DNA from: Serpula lacrymans var. lacrymans S7.9
Taxonomy: Eukaryota; Basidiomycota; Agaricomycetes; Boletales; Serpulaceae
Direction: 5' to 3'
NCBI RefSeq assembly: GCF_000218685.1
Contig: NW_006763291.1
Location: 1,201,789-1,265,788, forward strand
Length of the DNA stretch: 64,000 bases
Shown: piece by piece, positions 21,760 to 34,012 of the stretch
How positions within the stretch are numbered: the first letter of the stretch is position 1
Layout of the letters: each line of letters opens with the position of its first letter
Position numbers and translations under genes: made by a program
The notes under the pieces: generated by a model
The model's input: only the letters and a program-made list of their open reading frames with translations
Database searches by the model: none
What the model was told of the DNA's origin: nothing

Positions 21760-22821
21760 ATGGCCTCAAATCCCTTTCGTCGACGTGCTACTTTAGCTCT
21801 AGGAAGCGTTGTCAGACCTAGAGCTTCTTTAAAGCCAGACACCGTCTTAGTAGGTCGGCCTTTGTTTGATTTTTTGAAATCTATTTTCTAACCTTGAATT
21901 GAAGCATTCCACTTCTGCCATCGAACGGGCCATCACATCGCTCCAAAATGGTATCAGCCAAGCCTCTTCTGAATTATACAAGTTCCAAACAGCGCTCAAT
22001 AACTATCATGCTCGTCGACCAATCGACTGGCATTTGAATCAATTCAATGCCTTCAAACTCGCCTTTATGGACAACCTCAATACTATGATGCACTTCTTAC
22101 AGCTTTGTCTTGAATACGCAAACGACTATGTCTCGCTCTGTGAATGTTCTCTTCGAGAAACGATAGTTGACAGTGGAGCTTCACTCAGAGAGCTCATCGC
22201 CACGGCTAAGCAGAATGTGGCGGAGGTCAATATCCTGTCGGCTGCATATGAAAAAACAAACAATATATTCCGAGATGGCCGCTTCAATTCTTTATTCCGT
22301 CGTCGCTTTAGCCTGACGGTAACGCGAGCAGAGCAGTCTATGTACAGTAATAAACTTCCCAAGTCTTTTTTAAAATTATCTTTATTTACCTTGTATTTTT
22401 CGCAGGTTCCACCGATCAGCGCCAAATCACTGCTATGGAAGATTCTCTCCCAGAGTTCGTTGCGGTCGCAAGAGAAGCGGTGAACCCAAAAGGAATTGAC
22501 GCCCTCATGGCATGTAATTCCGCATTACAACAAATCAAGCAATCTTTAATGGACTTCGCTATCTTTTGGAACGATCAAGTGACTGAACTGCAGTCCATAA
22601 TCGGTGTCCATGCTGCTCCGCTCACAGTGTCTCTCACCGCAAGGCAGCAGTCACTCGAAACATGGGAGCGGTATAAAAATCCATTACATCAGATCCTTTC
22701 GTGCGTCACAGCGTCTTTAGACGCTTTGGCTATCGATGCGCCCTGTTTGCAGCAGAAGGCCCCCAACTCTGTGGTTCGGCGGATATTTTGGAGCTGGATG
22801 GGGTGGCTCCGGCTCATTTAG
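21760..22821 (+). CDS. Gene G: single-module alpha-helical protein of the cluster family
   Basis: Start ATG at 21760 (MASNPFRRRATLALG). Exon 1 ends near 21858; exon 2 reads IERAITSLQNGISQASSEL, MHFLQLCLEYANDYVSLC and a basic FRRRFSLT; an intron (about 22319-22407) leads to exon 3 with MEDSLPEFVAVAREAV, ALQQIKQSLMDFAIFWNDQV and WERYKNPLHQILSCV. About 300 residues, all helical. It matches H, I and module 2 of EF along its length. A short hydrophilic stretch sits where EF module 1 has its hydrophobic hairpin, so membrane insertion by this protein alone is not evident. Confidence 0.7.
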
Positions 22822-23228
22822 GCGGATTTAAACACTCTTCTGGTTCTCCCTATGTTACAGTCTCATTCTAAGCGTTTGTAGTCAACTTATATTATTGGCA
22901 ATTTGTAACCCTGAGTCTTACAGTTCAGCGTGTTTCACAGGCATTTGCAGAGCTCCGGGTGATCAACTTCGATATGAAGTTCGCCCCTGATGGGTGCCAT
23001 CGGCGCATGGGTTTCATAAGGCCTCCTGTCGCTTCACGTCACTTTTGATCGCCTGTTTTTATACAATGAGGCAGCCTCAAGGTCAAACCCAAGCGTTATC
23101 TTGAACACGTCGTTGGTCCCTCGAAGCGCTTGTGATGTCAGTATTCATTCTACGGTTTGGCATATTTCAAGTGGTACACACGTCGTTCTGTACAGTATTT
23201 TGATGCAAGATTTCTCTTTCGCAGCAAC
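22822..23228. other. Intergenic between G and H
   Basis: Promoter region of gene H; no coding signal or recognised element. Confidence 0.45.
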
Positions 23229-24253
23229 ATGCCTTCTCTTGTCACCTGGAGTCATTTGCGCAATGAACGGAAAGGCAGTGGGGTAGTAGTGAGTCCCACC
23301 TTCTACTTGCAAATGATGAACATGATTCATATTGCGGCCTTTCCAAGAATGCTCCTGACCTTGAGCGCATTGCGTTGGCACTGGCTAATGGTACAACCGA
23401 AGCTGCAACGGCGTTGTACAAACTGCAGACGGCACTTAATAATTATAATGATAAAAAACCTATTCCTCGACAACTGGATTCTTTCAGCTCTTTCAAGAGC
23501 GATTTCCTTGCTGGTCTAGAGGCACTCATCTCGTTCCTTCAGAACTGTCATGGATATGCGGACGACTATGTCACCCTATGCGAATCTTCTTCCACGAACT
23601 TGGCGACCCAAAAGTCCTTACTCACCGTCCACCTTGCCACCGTAAAGCAGACATGTTCCGAAGCTGGGGCCCTTATGACTGGGTATGACGAGACGTACAG
23701 CAAATTCAATGAATGTCGTTTGAAGTACCTTTTCCAACGACGTTTCAGTGTGCCAACTGGCCCTCTATACCCTTCCCGTACGTGTCCGTTATGATGTGCC
23801 CGTCAGCAGCACCGATGGATGTAATTTTCTCTAGGCACAACCAGAGGCACCACTATGGACGATTCGATCCCTGATTTTGTTAAAGCCGCCAGAGCAGCAG
23901 TACGCCCAAACGAAGCAGAAGCTCTCGCAGCTTCAAACGCGGCGCTGCAGCACATACAGGAATCATTGAAGGACTTGGTAGCGTTTTGGAAGGATGAATC
24001 ATACGTGCTTCACTCTTTGGTCGTGGCTCTAAACTCAAATTCTGCAACTATTTCACGGGAAAGCCAGAGGGTGGCTATGGAAAAATGGAGACATTATCAA
24101 ACAGTTATACTCGGTGCTATGTCTTCCATAGCCGCGTCTGCAGATGTCACCAAGGTTGATGCGCCGCAATCAAGTCTGAAACCTCAGAAAGGGATATGGG
24201 GTATGGTTCGTTATCCGGCTGAATGGAAGTGGACGAATTTATTTGGGCGTTGA
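23229..24253 (+). CDS. Gene H: single-module alpha-helical protein, paralogue of G
   Basis: Start ATG at 23229 (MPSLVTWSHLRNERKGSGVV), then a phase-0 intron (23289-23347) to LERIALALANGTTEAATAL. Exon 2 continues LISFLQNCHGYADDYVTLC and a basic FQRRFSV. An intron (about 23779-23835) leads to MDDSIPDFVKAARAAVRP, ALQHIQESLKDLVAFW and a final helix with ILGAMSSIAASADV. About 300 residues. Each block aligns in order with G and I, including the FLQ..HGYA and FW.D motifs. No signal peptide and no membrane span. Possible ClyA/Xax-type fold; function unknown. Confidence 0.7.
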
Positions 24254-24908
24254 GGTCGAGATGTAAACCTTTATCCAGCCAAGAGATTATAATATTATCA
24301 CACATAATGGAATGCGATTAACACCTGGACTACTGACATGCCCTAAGCCATGGTGTATATGTTTTGCCGGATCACGATACTAGCACTGCATCTGTGTGCC
24401 ACGCTACCATGCTTGGACATGCGTGCTGTGATTTGACGTTTAACGTTTAAGCGGCAGTCGTGAGTCTCCAGCTGTACTAATGGAAGGTGAGTACATCATG
24501 TGTTGTTTCGTGTGGATCACAGCCGAGTCGCCTGAAACTGTACTCTACCCAGACATGCCAAATAATTAATAATTTAGTGAATATATACCATGATCATGCT
24601 TGGGATGCCTCGAGGAGACCACACAAACCTTTCAGGCCCTGTTATTTCCGCGTGCTGCTTCTAGGCACCACTCGTACATAAAATTAAGGCATTAAAAAAG
24701 TGAGTAATATGTGAAGCTCCAGCACGCACCACTAAATGCCACGGTGGTTCTAGGAGTGCTATGCTACTGCTTCAGTCATAAAAAAGTCCGGTCGAGTCCC
24801 TCAAGCCATTCTTGGTTTCGAACTCCCTTGAGAAAGAGTACCAAGTAAAGTTCTTTGGACCCTTTGCCCTCGACTCAAATCACTCAGTTCACGAATTATA
24901 TTCCAAAA
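24254..24908. other. Intergenic between H and I
   Basis: Promoter region of gene I; no further gene seen. Confidence 0.45.
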
Positions 24909-25980
24909 ATGAGCTCCTCAGATGCCATAGTCACAAGCCGGAGGCGTACCGACCATGACCCTAGCAGTTCGGCTACCATTGTAAGAAGCACCTCTAGACA
25001 GCGAAGAACTCACCTTGATGCGATTATAGGCTTCCCCTGACCTTACGCGCAGCATGGTCTCGCTAGCACAAAGTGTGCAAGAAACTATGACCGCGTTGTA
25101 TAACTCCCAGATGGCACTGAACAGGGCTTATAGACATCATAAAGCAACTGATGACATCGTTGACCAGATGAAACAGAGCAGAAATATGTTTCGATCAGAC
25201 TGGGAGAAATATATCGAGTTTCTACAAGATAGTCACGGTTACGCGGAGAACTACTCATTCCTGTGCAAATTCTGGGCGACCCATCCAGTATCAGAATGCA
25301 TTGCATTCGCCAGAGATGTCCTTGCTTCTGCGAAGGAACTTTCTATGGAGGCTAGGCGTTTGAAGGCGGAACACCAAAGAGCAGCCAAAACCCTTCAACG
25401 CTATAAAGCAAAAATACCCCATGAAGTCTTTGGGCCCGCTACCTGGACACCTGAATCTCCCGGTGTGCTCCGCTCCCTTTTGCTTTCTACTTCTATCTTA
25501 CGAATTTCTTTCTGTTTGAAAGATACTGGTAACACACCACCTGCTAGCCCTTCAAGTTTGTCGGTGCAGTTTTTCGTTTTGGCCCAGACTTCTCTCAATC
25601 CAGATGGTGCTCGGTCGTTTTACGCCCTTGATCAAGGCTTCGCGGGTATCGGCGCGGCATTATCAGACCTTGCGGTTTTCTGGCAAGATCAAGTCAATGT
25701 CCTGAATGATATACTGGTCAAACCTGGCACGACCTATATCACATCCGAGGAAGAGGCAAGCCAGATTAGAATGCGGTGGCTAGATGTGCAAAAATCAATC
25801 TTGAATGCCATTCTTTCCATTTCTGCATCTTCAGATGCTGTAGTAGTTGATGCTGCTGGATACAGACGGTCCTCATTCCCGTCGCCGATTTCACCGACCA
25901 CTCCCCGAGCACCAACATCAACTAGCTCTTATGTTCTGGTGCCTCGAAGGTCCTGGAAACGCTTTCTGTGTTGTTCATAG
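24909..25980 (+). CDS. Gene I: single-module alpha-helical protein, paralogue of G/H
   Basis: Start ATG at 24909 (MSSSDAIVTSRRRTDHD). Intron 24981-25029 joins in phase 0 to ASPDLTRSMVSLAQSVQE, matching the same junction in H. Then FLQDSHGYAENYSFLC, a basic helix, a Pro/Ser-rich loop, FAGIGAALSDLAVFWQDQV and SILNAILSISASSDAVVVDA. A 60-bp segment starting at 25467 has good GT/AG ends, is a multiple of three and has no stop, so it is probably an intron that an ORF scan would read through. The tail is Pro/Ser-rich and ends in a basic/Cys stretch. About 310 residues. Confidence 0.7.
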
Positions 25981-26484
25981 CTTCCTTGCTAGTTCAGTCT
26001 GAGAGCGATTTTGCTACTTGATGCTCATGCTTACCATTACAACATGACATCTCGGCTGGTATTGACAGTCACGAATTTCGCCGCTGTTTGGCTTTCTTGG
26101 GGACTTTCGGGGCCTGATGGTGCAATATTTCTTATTTATGAACTATATTACGCACTTTTTCTCTGCTTTTTGAACTCGAGCGCTGGACTCGTGACTGATC
26201 TTCTGCACATTGGACGCCGTTTAGACAGTGATTCAAGTTGTGTACAGGCGGTCGGTGACGGGACTCCTCGAGCAATATCATGGGCACGACAATGAATAAT
26301 AATCACTGTAGATAAATATTATTATTGATTACAATACAATCACCAGAATGACCAGTTTGCTGTAATTGGGTGTGTAAACTGCGTGTTCTCGTAAAGTGCA
26401 ATTACAGTCGTAGTACTGCACTGCCACTGCCATTGTTCCCTCCCAACATCCCAGCGAACGTACCACGGCTCAACGCCAGCTTCA
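25981..26484. other. Intergenic, nothing certain
   Basis: Contains a 94-codon ORF (26011-26295) of hydrophobic composition without homology I recognise; it is more likely the 3' flank of gene I and the promoter of the golgin gene. Confidence 0.4.
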
Positions 26485-29400
26485 ATGTTGAACTTGCGCA
26501 AGTCTTTTGCTAGCCAATATGCAGCAAGTCCATCAAGTCCGTCTCCAAAAAGCGGTAGTCCTCCAGAGCCTGGATTACGGAAACTGACGCTTGAAGAAAG
26601 GCTTCGTGCATCCGTAGCTCAGGCTGCTGCTAATGGGAACAGCGGTTCTCCATCACCACCCAGTACTCCGAGACGTGTTATGTCCCCTCCCTCTATCCCT
26701 TTGCCATCATCACCACCACCTCCGTCGTCATCTGTGGACCCTCTGTCCAACATTATTTCTGTTAGGTCACGTCCTGCTACCCCTTCAAGGTCTTCCACAT
26801 TTGCGGAGAGGGATGGTGGTATTCATTCACCAACGCCCCTTACTCCAAAGCTCGCTGCAGCATTCGTTGAAGCGAGTGTCCCACTACCACAGTCTCCAGC
26901 GCCCGTACAGGCATCCGCACCCAACCAGAGTCCCGACGTGGTATCCGTTGCGACCTCCAAAGAAAGCCTTGCTTCCGAGACCGACCAACCGAACCCAACT
27001 AATGAAGACAGTAACTCAACTCCCGTCATTGAACCGCAACCTAATCCAGAATCAGACGTAGAAGGTTTACAAAAGCGTCTGAAGCTCGTTGAGCAACAGT
27101 TTGTGGGTGAGGTCGATTTCATCATAACAAAGCAGCATGTGATTTACCATATCACTTTGGAGACGTGTCAAACTCTTTTAAAGGTCTTCAAGCTGAAAAG
27201 TGCTTTGCGGAGGCACTCGTTCGCGGGTTGACTTCATTACAGGGTACTGAAGACGTTGAAGTGTTTCGCCACTACCTTCAAGACATGATATCAAAGGCTG
27301 AGGTACTAAAGCTTTTACTTGATCGCGTATGCGCCTGACCGGAAACATTTCAGATTCCTCAAGGTGAGACCAGTCATGCTGATGAAAATTCCACTGGTAT
27401 GTGGTGTGAGTTGATCGACTTCTCATTTTACTTACTTGGCTATTACTATCACAGAACCAAATCAGCTCCTTGAAGACCCTCGACACCTTCCTGCAGAATC
27501 TGCTTCCCGTCCCGAACACATAGAACAGTCTGACAAGGCAATCCAGAAGGACCCTGATCCTCCTGTACTACAGGAGGATGAAAGGGTGGACAACAGCCGA
27601 GAAGAGCTTATTCGTCTTCAGCAAGAAGCTGACGAAGCATCTTTGAAGAGTCGAGAAGAGATCAATCGCCTTCAGCAAGAAGTTGCAGACGCAGCTGTCA
27701 AGAACCGAGAAGTGATTCATCGCCTTCAGAAAGAGGCTGATGAGGAAACCACTAAGAACCGAGAAGAGATCAATCGTCTTCGGAAAGAGGTTGACGAGGA
27801 AGCCAAGAATCGAGAAGAGATTAGTCGTCTTCAGAAAGGGGTTGATGAGGAAGCTGTCAAGAGTAGAGAAGATATTAGTCGCCTTCAGAAAGAAGTTGAA
27901 AAATTCAAATCATCTGCAGCAGAAGAGGAAGAAAAGCGTGTCAAGGCTATGAGCCTGTTGAAAGCAGTAAGGCAAAAGCTGATCAAAGCAGAGAAGGACA
28001 GGGACGACGCTTTTAAGGAGCTGAATGGTGCAAAAGAGAGGGAGAGAAAGCAGAAAGAACAGGACGATGCTGAAAGGGCTAAACTACAAAGCGAAGTAAA
28101 CTCGGCCAAAGCAGAGCGAGAGAGTGCAGTTGCTGCTTTGAGAGCACAATTCGACAAGGAACTCGCTGATACCAAGATTCGGTTAGAGAGGGACTTGTCG
28201 AATGTGAAAGAGCAGTTAAGTCTTGATATGACTAGCATGAAGGTACGTGATGTTTAAATAGTGGAAGTTCTGGTATCTCATTGATTCGTAGGAATCACAT
28301 TTCAAAGAACTGGCATTCAAAAACTCGCGACTATCGTCTCTTGAAGCGTCCGTTAATAGTCTTTCAGCCGAGAAAAACTCATTATTCGACCAGTTGATGA
28401 TAAGACAAGCAGAACTTGAGTCGTCACAATGTCATTCCGAGACGCTACAGAGCCAGAATACTGAACTCGAGTTTCAACTACGGGAGTGCCGGAATAACAT
28501 ATCCCTGTTAAACGAAGAAATCCTGGATGTACGCGGAGATCAGTCTATAAGGAGCCAGACGTCGCTGACTTCGAGTGAAGAGCTCGTACAGTCTCTCGCA
28601 GCGGCTGAGGCGAAATATGAGGCGAAGATCAGTCATTTAAGGAAAAGTCTAGAGGCAGTCGAAAAGGAGCGGAACGAGAATGAAGCAGAATGGAGCCGGA
28701 AGCTACGGGAGAAGATACAAGAGGCAGAAGAGTTCGATAGGATGCTTCAATCTTCTGCAGGCGCGAGGGAAAAGGAGATTGAGGCGGTGGAAGAGGTGAA
28801 AGCTGAGGTGACGAGACTGAATATCGAGCTAAAGTCTCAACAAGAGCAGTGCTCTGTTCTTCGACAGCAAATGGAACATCTTAAAAACACTGAGGTAAGA
28901 GGAAACATGCTCAGAAAACGTCCTAGGTTTGGAGATATTCACATTATTGCAGGCCTTGGCAAGTCAACGTACTAGAGACGTCGAAGCCCAAAGAGGATCT
29001 TTAGAGAAACTGCTCGATGAAAGTAAGGCTCGTGAAAACCACATGCTTAGCCAGAATAAGGTACGGATCCTTCCCTTCAAGGAAGCTTAACTTAGATTGA
29101 CGTTGAGATGAGCAGACTTTGCGTGAAGAATTGCACAAGATACAAACGTCGCTCTCCCTTCTTGAACGGAGGCGTAGTCCAGGCGTTGGCTATTGGTCCC
29201 CTCGACAAGGGAAGACTCCTGTCGACAGTCGCACGTCGACTTCATCGTTATCGGATCCGACCGATAGAGTTGCATCACCAGATCAAACTTCATCACCCAA
29301 ACAAACGAAGAGTGATGAAGAGGTAAATTTCGAATACCTAAGAAATGTTATAATGCAATTCTTGGAGCACAAGGAAATGAGAGTACGTTTGTCACCAACT

Positions 29401-29522
29401 CTCGAGGCATACATCCACTAAATAACACGATTTACCTAAACTAGCCCAATCTCGTTCGAGTGCTGTCGGTTATATTGCATTTTACGCCTCAGGAGACTCG
29501 AAGAATTGTCGCGAAAGTTTGA
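26485..29522 (+). CDS. IMH1: GRIP-domain golgin, Imh1-like
   Basis: Golgi coiled-coil tether recruited to trans-Golgi membranes by Arl1 through its C-terminal GRIP domain. The N-terminus (MLNLRKSFASQYAAS) is followed by about 180 residues rich in Ser/Pro, then FKGLQAEKCFAEALVRGL, then about 500 residues of coiled coil including tandem REEINRLQQEV-type units. The last exons encode NFEYLRNVIMQFLEHKEMR and, after an intron (about 29380-29442), PNLVRVLSVILHFTPQETRR, which is the GRIP domain with its conserved Tyr. Stop TGA ends at 29522. Introns near 27106-27160, 27304-27352, 27390-27453, 28243-28291, 28894-28953, 29060-29114 and 29380-29442. The GRIP match is strong; the assignment to Imh1 rests on this being the usual single fungal GRIP golgin. 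Confidence 0.88.
27592..27900 (+). repeat. 54-bp tandem repeats in the golgin coiled coil
   Basis: About six units of 18 codons (one of 17) with consensus REEINRLQKEVDEEAVK. The 18-residue step is not a whole number of heptads, so each unit shifts the coiled-coil phase by four. Confidence 0.85.
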
Positions 29523-30159
29523 TTATGGACATCGGGAGCTCCGCCAGCCCTTCGATAGCTTACCTTTATTGATGAACTGGCATGATTGTTCTTATGTCTG
29601 GGCGTTCTGGCATCTTACCTATCAGCTCAGGAGCACAACGGTAGTATAGCGTCCAGCGGGAATCAGGTCTGGAGGCTGCATCTTGATATGTCACAGGGTA
29701 GTCGCACTGAGGGACAGCTCATTCTGTTTACCAGACGTATATCTCACAACAATTTCAGCTAATTTACCAATATGAAATTGGCGGGCAATTCTCGGCTCAC
29801 TATTTTATCAGCCTCGGGGATTCACAGACTTCAGCTTGCTATCTTCATATCGAATGCCAAGGCGAAACTATGATAGAAACAGCTTCTAAAAGATGTGTAA
29901 CCTGCTGACACGTTGTGGTAGCACACATCAAAACCAGATATGTCTTCCCTAAGAGTTGACTCGCTATGAGCACAATATGCCCAATTAGAGTTGCGTCCTG
30001 CTGGCACAAGACGAGCTGCTGAGATATGAATATGAACACGAATAGCATCATAGCCATAGACGCAACGGGAATTCCATTTGTTTTACAATTCCTAAAATCA
30101 ACTCCATCGATATTCTTACCCACCTAGATAGCCCTCAATACACAAGATCCACAGAAGTA
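29523..30159. other. Convergent intergenic region
   Basis: Between the 3' ends of the golgin (+) and kelch (-) genes. A 92-codon hydrophobic ORF on the minus strand (29845-30123) has no support. Confidence 0.5.
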
Positions 30160-33101
30160 TCAGCGTCGGTTGCGACTCTGCCCCATTCCGCTTCCCGCAT
30201 CTGCTCCAGCAGCGCCCATCCTCATTTCATCCTCATCCAAACCGGCCTCGGCCAAGATCTTCTCAACCTCTTCCAATATCGGTTTGTATGAGGCTACGGA
30301 TCTTGATTAGCAGAATATCATAGTTCAGTTACATAAACACATTACCATAGCGATCCTCAGCGAGACCAAACCCATCTCTTCGAAGCATTTTACCACGATT
30401 GTCACTCGTTCCATGCGCTTTTTGCGCCCAATACTCTCCTAAAACCGACCGAATTTCAGCATATGTAAGATCGATGAAATAAGAAACACAAACTAACGTG
30501 AACGAGCGTAGAACATTGCCAGTGTTTCTCCTGGCAGGGGAGTACTGATAACATCTTCCGCGGTCCGTGTCGTATCTTTTGCAACCCCCATAAATACGGT
30601 TGCTTGTGCACGAAGGTCATCCTGTTATATTCAATGAGTCAACAAGCCTTTGATATTCATGATATTCCAGAGGACTTCACCTTGTCTCTAGTGTCAAGAT
30701 CAGAGGCTCCGCTTTCGTTTTCTATACTCGGGGGTTCTGCCGTTATCTCGCTGACTTCAGCAATATTCGCATTGTTTTCGGCACGTTTCCCTTCACCACA
30801 TACGGCAACCATTTCTTTACCGCTTCTTCTCTCGTCGTCTTCACTGTCATCGTCATCGTCTTCTTCGTCATCGTCGTCATCGTCTTCGCTGCTACTTTCA
30901 TCTGCACCCTCCGCTGGAATAGTAATCCCGCTACTCTTCAAACATACATAGCGATCCATCTTGTCGAGTTGAAGGGAATGGAAGTCATCCAAAGTGTATT
31001 CACGAGACCCGCACTCGAAAATGCCGCCGTATCTGATAAATATATGTCAGCGGTCTAATAGGATTAAAGACGTACACACATATAAAGAGTGTTACGCAAA
31101 ACGGCAAGCATAGCATTGTAGCGAGGGAGGGGCAGAGAGAGCATGGGGTCGTCAGTATCGGTTTCAGTATCTACAGTAGATGCTAATTTAATACTGGAGC
31201 CCTTTAAATCCTTTTGCGGTAAAACGACTGGAGTATCCGTATGTTCTCTCTGGAAAAAACGTTGAGTCCTTGGTGAAATAAACAAAACGAAAGTCTAACC
31301 TCGTCATAATCTTCAGCATCGCTATTACGTTCTTCATCTTGCTCTTCTCTTCTTGGGGGATGTAAAACAGGTTTCTTTTTCTTTGCGGAGCCTCCTTTCT
31401 TAGGCCGCTTGAGAGTCATAGAGATCCATCTTCCGTTACCAGCCAACTGATATCCATATCTTCAACGCATTGACATGGTTAAATGACGTTGATCAGGTCA
31501 ATGAAATACTCACAGATCGTTCCAGAAGGTACTCTCCAACGTTTCCTCGCTAGTATCTTCATCTGTGACTCCGCCGAAGAGGATCCCCATGCCTTTGGAT
31601 GTCCAAGGGGTCATCGTACATCCCGAACGTAGGGAAGGAGCATAGGCTGTTGATGACTTTTTGCGTTTCTCCCACTTGAATGATAAGGGACTGAATGACA
31701 GTGATTTACCGTCGGGAACTGTGTTCATTGAGATCCTGAAGTATACTAGGTTATTCATGATTTCATACGGGAAAGACGGTCGTGAAACATCACTTCAGGA
31801 ACCATGTATCATCCAGCATAACACCAACTGGACGTTTCCCTTTGGCATATTCTTTACAATAACCACCTATGAACAATACACTTGATTGCACCAAGGGGAA
31901 ACACTGTACTGTGCCTACCATGTAGGACCACGCCTTCTACTGTTGGAAGGAATGAAAATCCACTTCGAGGCCTGTCAAAAGAAAATTAGTCATCCCTACT
32001 TGCTCTTGTAATATTGGACTGACGAGGGTTTGCGATCAGTCTCCTTAAATTCGATTTGCTTCCACTTGTACTCTTGTGTGTCAAATATCCAGGTATCGTT
32101 AAGGTAATGCGCTGCGTGAGATAGACGAAAATATATAATGAATCCACCTGAGGTTTTAACAAAAACGCACTTGTGAAACCTGGATCAATAAAACCACCGA
32201 AAAGGACAATATAATGCTTCCACATTGCCATGCTTGCTCCAGTTGAATAAGAAACACTGGTCCTCATTGCAAGCGGGATACTCACCGATGTCCCGAACGA
32301 CCACTGGGACGCAATTTGGTGTCAATGCGATCCCAGCTATGAGTGCTGATGTCGAAGCACCAGAAATCGCGATAGTGGTGAAAGTTGTTTTGGTACAATG
32401 AGGAAAATTCACCACCTGATTTCAAAATGTTGCATACCCGGCCATCGTAATGAGGTATTAATCAACACATACCAAAGAGAAACAACTTGCCGCCTCCTGC
32501 AGGTGATGCCACAACAGCGTGCGCCGAACGAGGGCCAGGACAGGTAGGCGAAACAAATTTCCGCCATTCATCCTAACCAAAAATGTCTTGGTCACAATTT
32601 AAGTTGGAGATGTTTGATTAAACACACTTTATCAGGAGCATAACGGAACATATCGTTATAGAAATACTAGTCAATGTTCTTGTTAGAACGATCTCAAAAT
32701 TTCATATGGGGTCTGTGTACATGGCACGTACCGCCTTTCCATCCTCACTGAAGAATTCGCCACCGATACACCACAGATGATTTCCATTAGGGCAGGCAGT
32801 CAATGTAGCATTTGCTCGTCTGCTAGGCGGTCCTTCGACTAGCTCTTCGGTGACTGTATGCGCTTCCTCCCATTCTCTCCGCATCTACTGATCCACTCAT
32901 GTTAACACTCAAGCATTTCCACTGAAAAAGGGGTCGAATCACCTTTTCCAGTATATCCTCTAAGTCTTCGTCATCATCTTCCCGACGATCTTTAGAAACC
33001 TTTTTCTTTTCTTTTTTGTCTATCTTTTGGGCTGTCTTTGCTTTCTTCGCTGCTTTTGCAGTTGATTTTGATGTAGAAGAAGTCGCCTTTTTCTTCGCCA
33101 T
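30160..33101 (-). CDS. KEL3: Kelch-repeat protein, Kel3/KLHDC4-like, with DUF4110 C-terminus
   Basis: Start ATG at 33101. The Lys-rich N-terminus (MAKKKATSSTSKSTAK) and DEDLEDILEK are typical of this family. About six kelch blades follow: RREWEEAHTV; PPSRRANATLTACPNGNHLW; FGGEFSSLYQNNFHHYRDFW; WKHYIVLFGGFIDPG; RSGFSFLPTVEGVVLHGGY. A very acidic, low-complexity stretch (about 30840-30905, runs of D/E/S) precedes a C-terminal DUF4110-type domain with EYWAQKAHGTSDNRGKMLRR and SYKPILEEVEKILAEAGLDE, ending RNRR and TGA at 30162-30160. Around ten introns. Function in fungi is poorly defined; kelch blades suggest a protein-binding scaffold. Confidence 0.9.
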
Positions 33102-34012
33102 GATGTGGTCTTCGACGGTATGGTTTGATACACTCTCACACTAACAGGTGCCAGTGCTGCGACCTATGGTGCTATTGGCAGGGTGACGATAACTTGAAAT
33201 ATTGCACTTCGAGTTACTACAGCCCGAGCAACATAGTCGAATTGCTCGCCGATTGCATGTGGAGTATCGATCAGTGAAAGTCATTGATTAGCCACTTCCA
33301 AATCGGGTCCGGCTAATCGTAAGTTAGTAGCAAACTACTCTCCTCTAACTTGAGTAGATGTAGAATCAGTGTTAAGGGCTGCTTAGAGGAGACTAAATAA
33401 TATGGCCCTCCGGGGCAAACCTGGACCCATTTGTTCTGCATTTCGGTGCCCTTATTGTGGTGAATTACCTGAGCATTAGCATTCATCTCTACGATGCACC
33501 AAACAGCGAGGTAAAGTTTTTCAGCACCGACTCATGAAAAGTACTGTTTTGCAGGTATCTCTGATAATTGACATTGTTTGATCGTTGCTGTTTACCCCGA
33601 TTCTGCCGCACTTAGTTGTAGGTGCTCCAAAAATTGTATGTCAGGATCTGGCTCTGTCTGCTACCACGCAAGCCACTATATTGAATGGAAGGCAAAGGAA
33701 ACAATAATAAAGAGGCGGCGGTATCAATCGGGACATACGAATTGCTTACAAGTGAGAGGGCGAGTCATGCAGATTGGTACATAAGAGGAAAAAAAGTTCC
33801 GGGAAGAAGAAAAAACTTCAATGTCGAAATGAAAACCTGGGACCTCTGAGTCCAGGAAAATGCCACAAGAGTGTTCTCAAAACATTAATTCCCATATTTG
33901 AACGTAGATACCACAAGAAGTAAACATAAAACACGAAGAATGTATGTACAAACGATCGGGAAGCTAGTGACAAAGTTTCTGTGCAAGATAGATGCGTAGT
34001 CCAGTAATCTCA
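33102..34012. other. Intergenic, nothing recognised
   Basis: About 900 bp of promoter for the kelch gene and 3' flank of the protease gene. A 68-codon ORF (33578-33784) is not convincing. Confidence 0.5.

Noticed and set aside
26011..26295. 94-codon hydrophobic ORF
   Set aside because: No family resemblance, and it lies in the likely 3' UTR of gene I.
29845..30123. 92-codon hydrophobic minus-strand ORF
   Set aside because: Lies between convergent genes with no homology or intron signals to support it.
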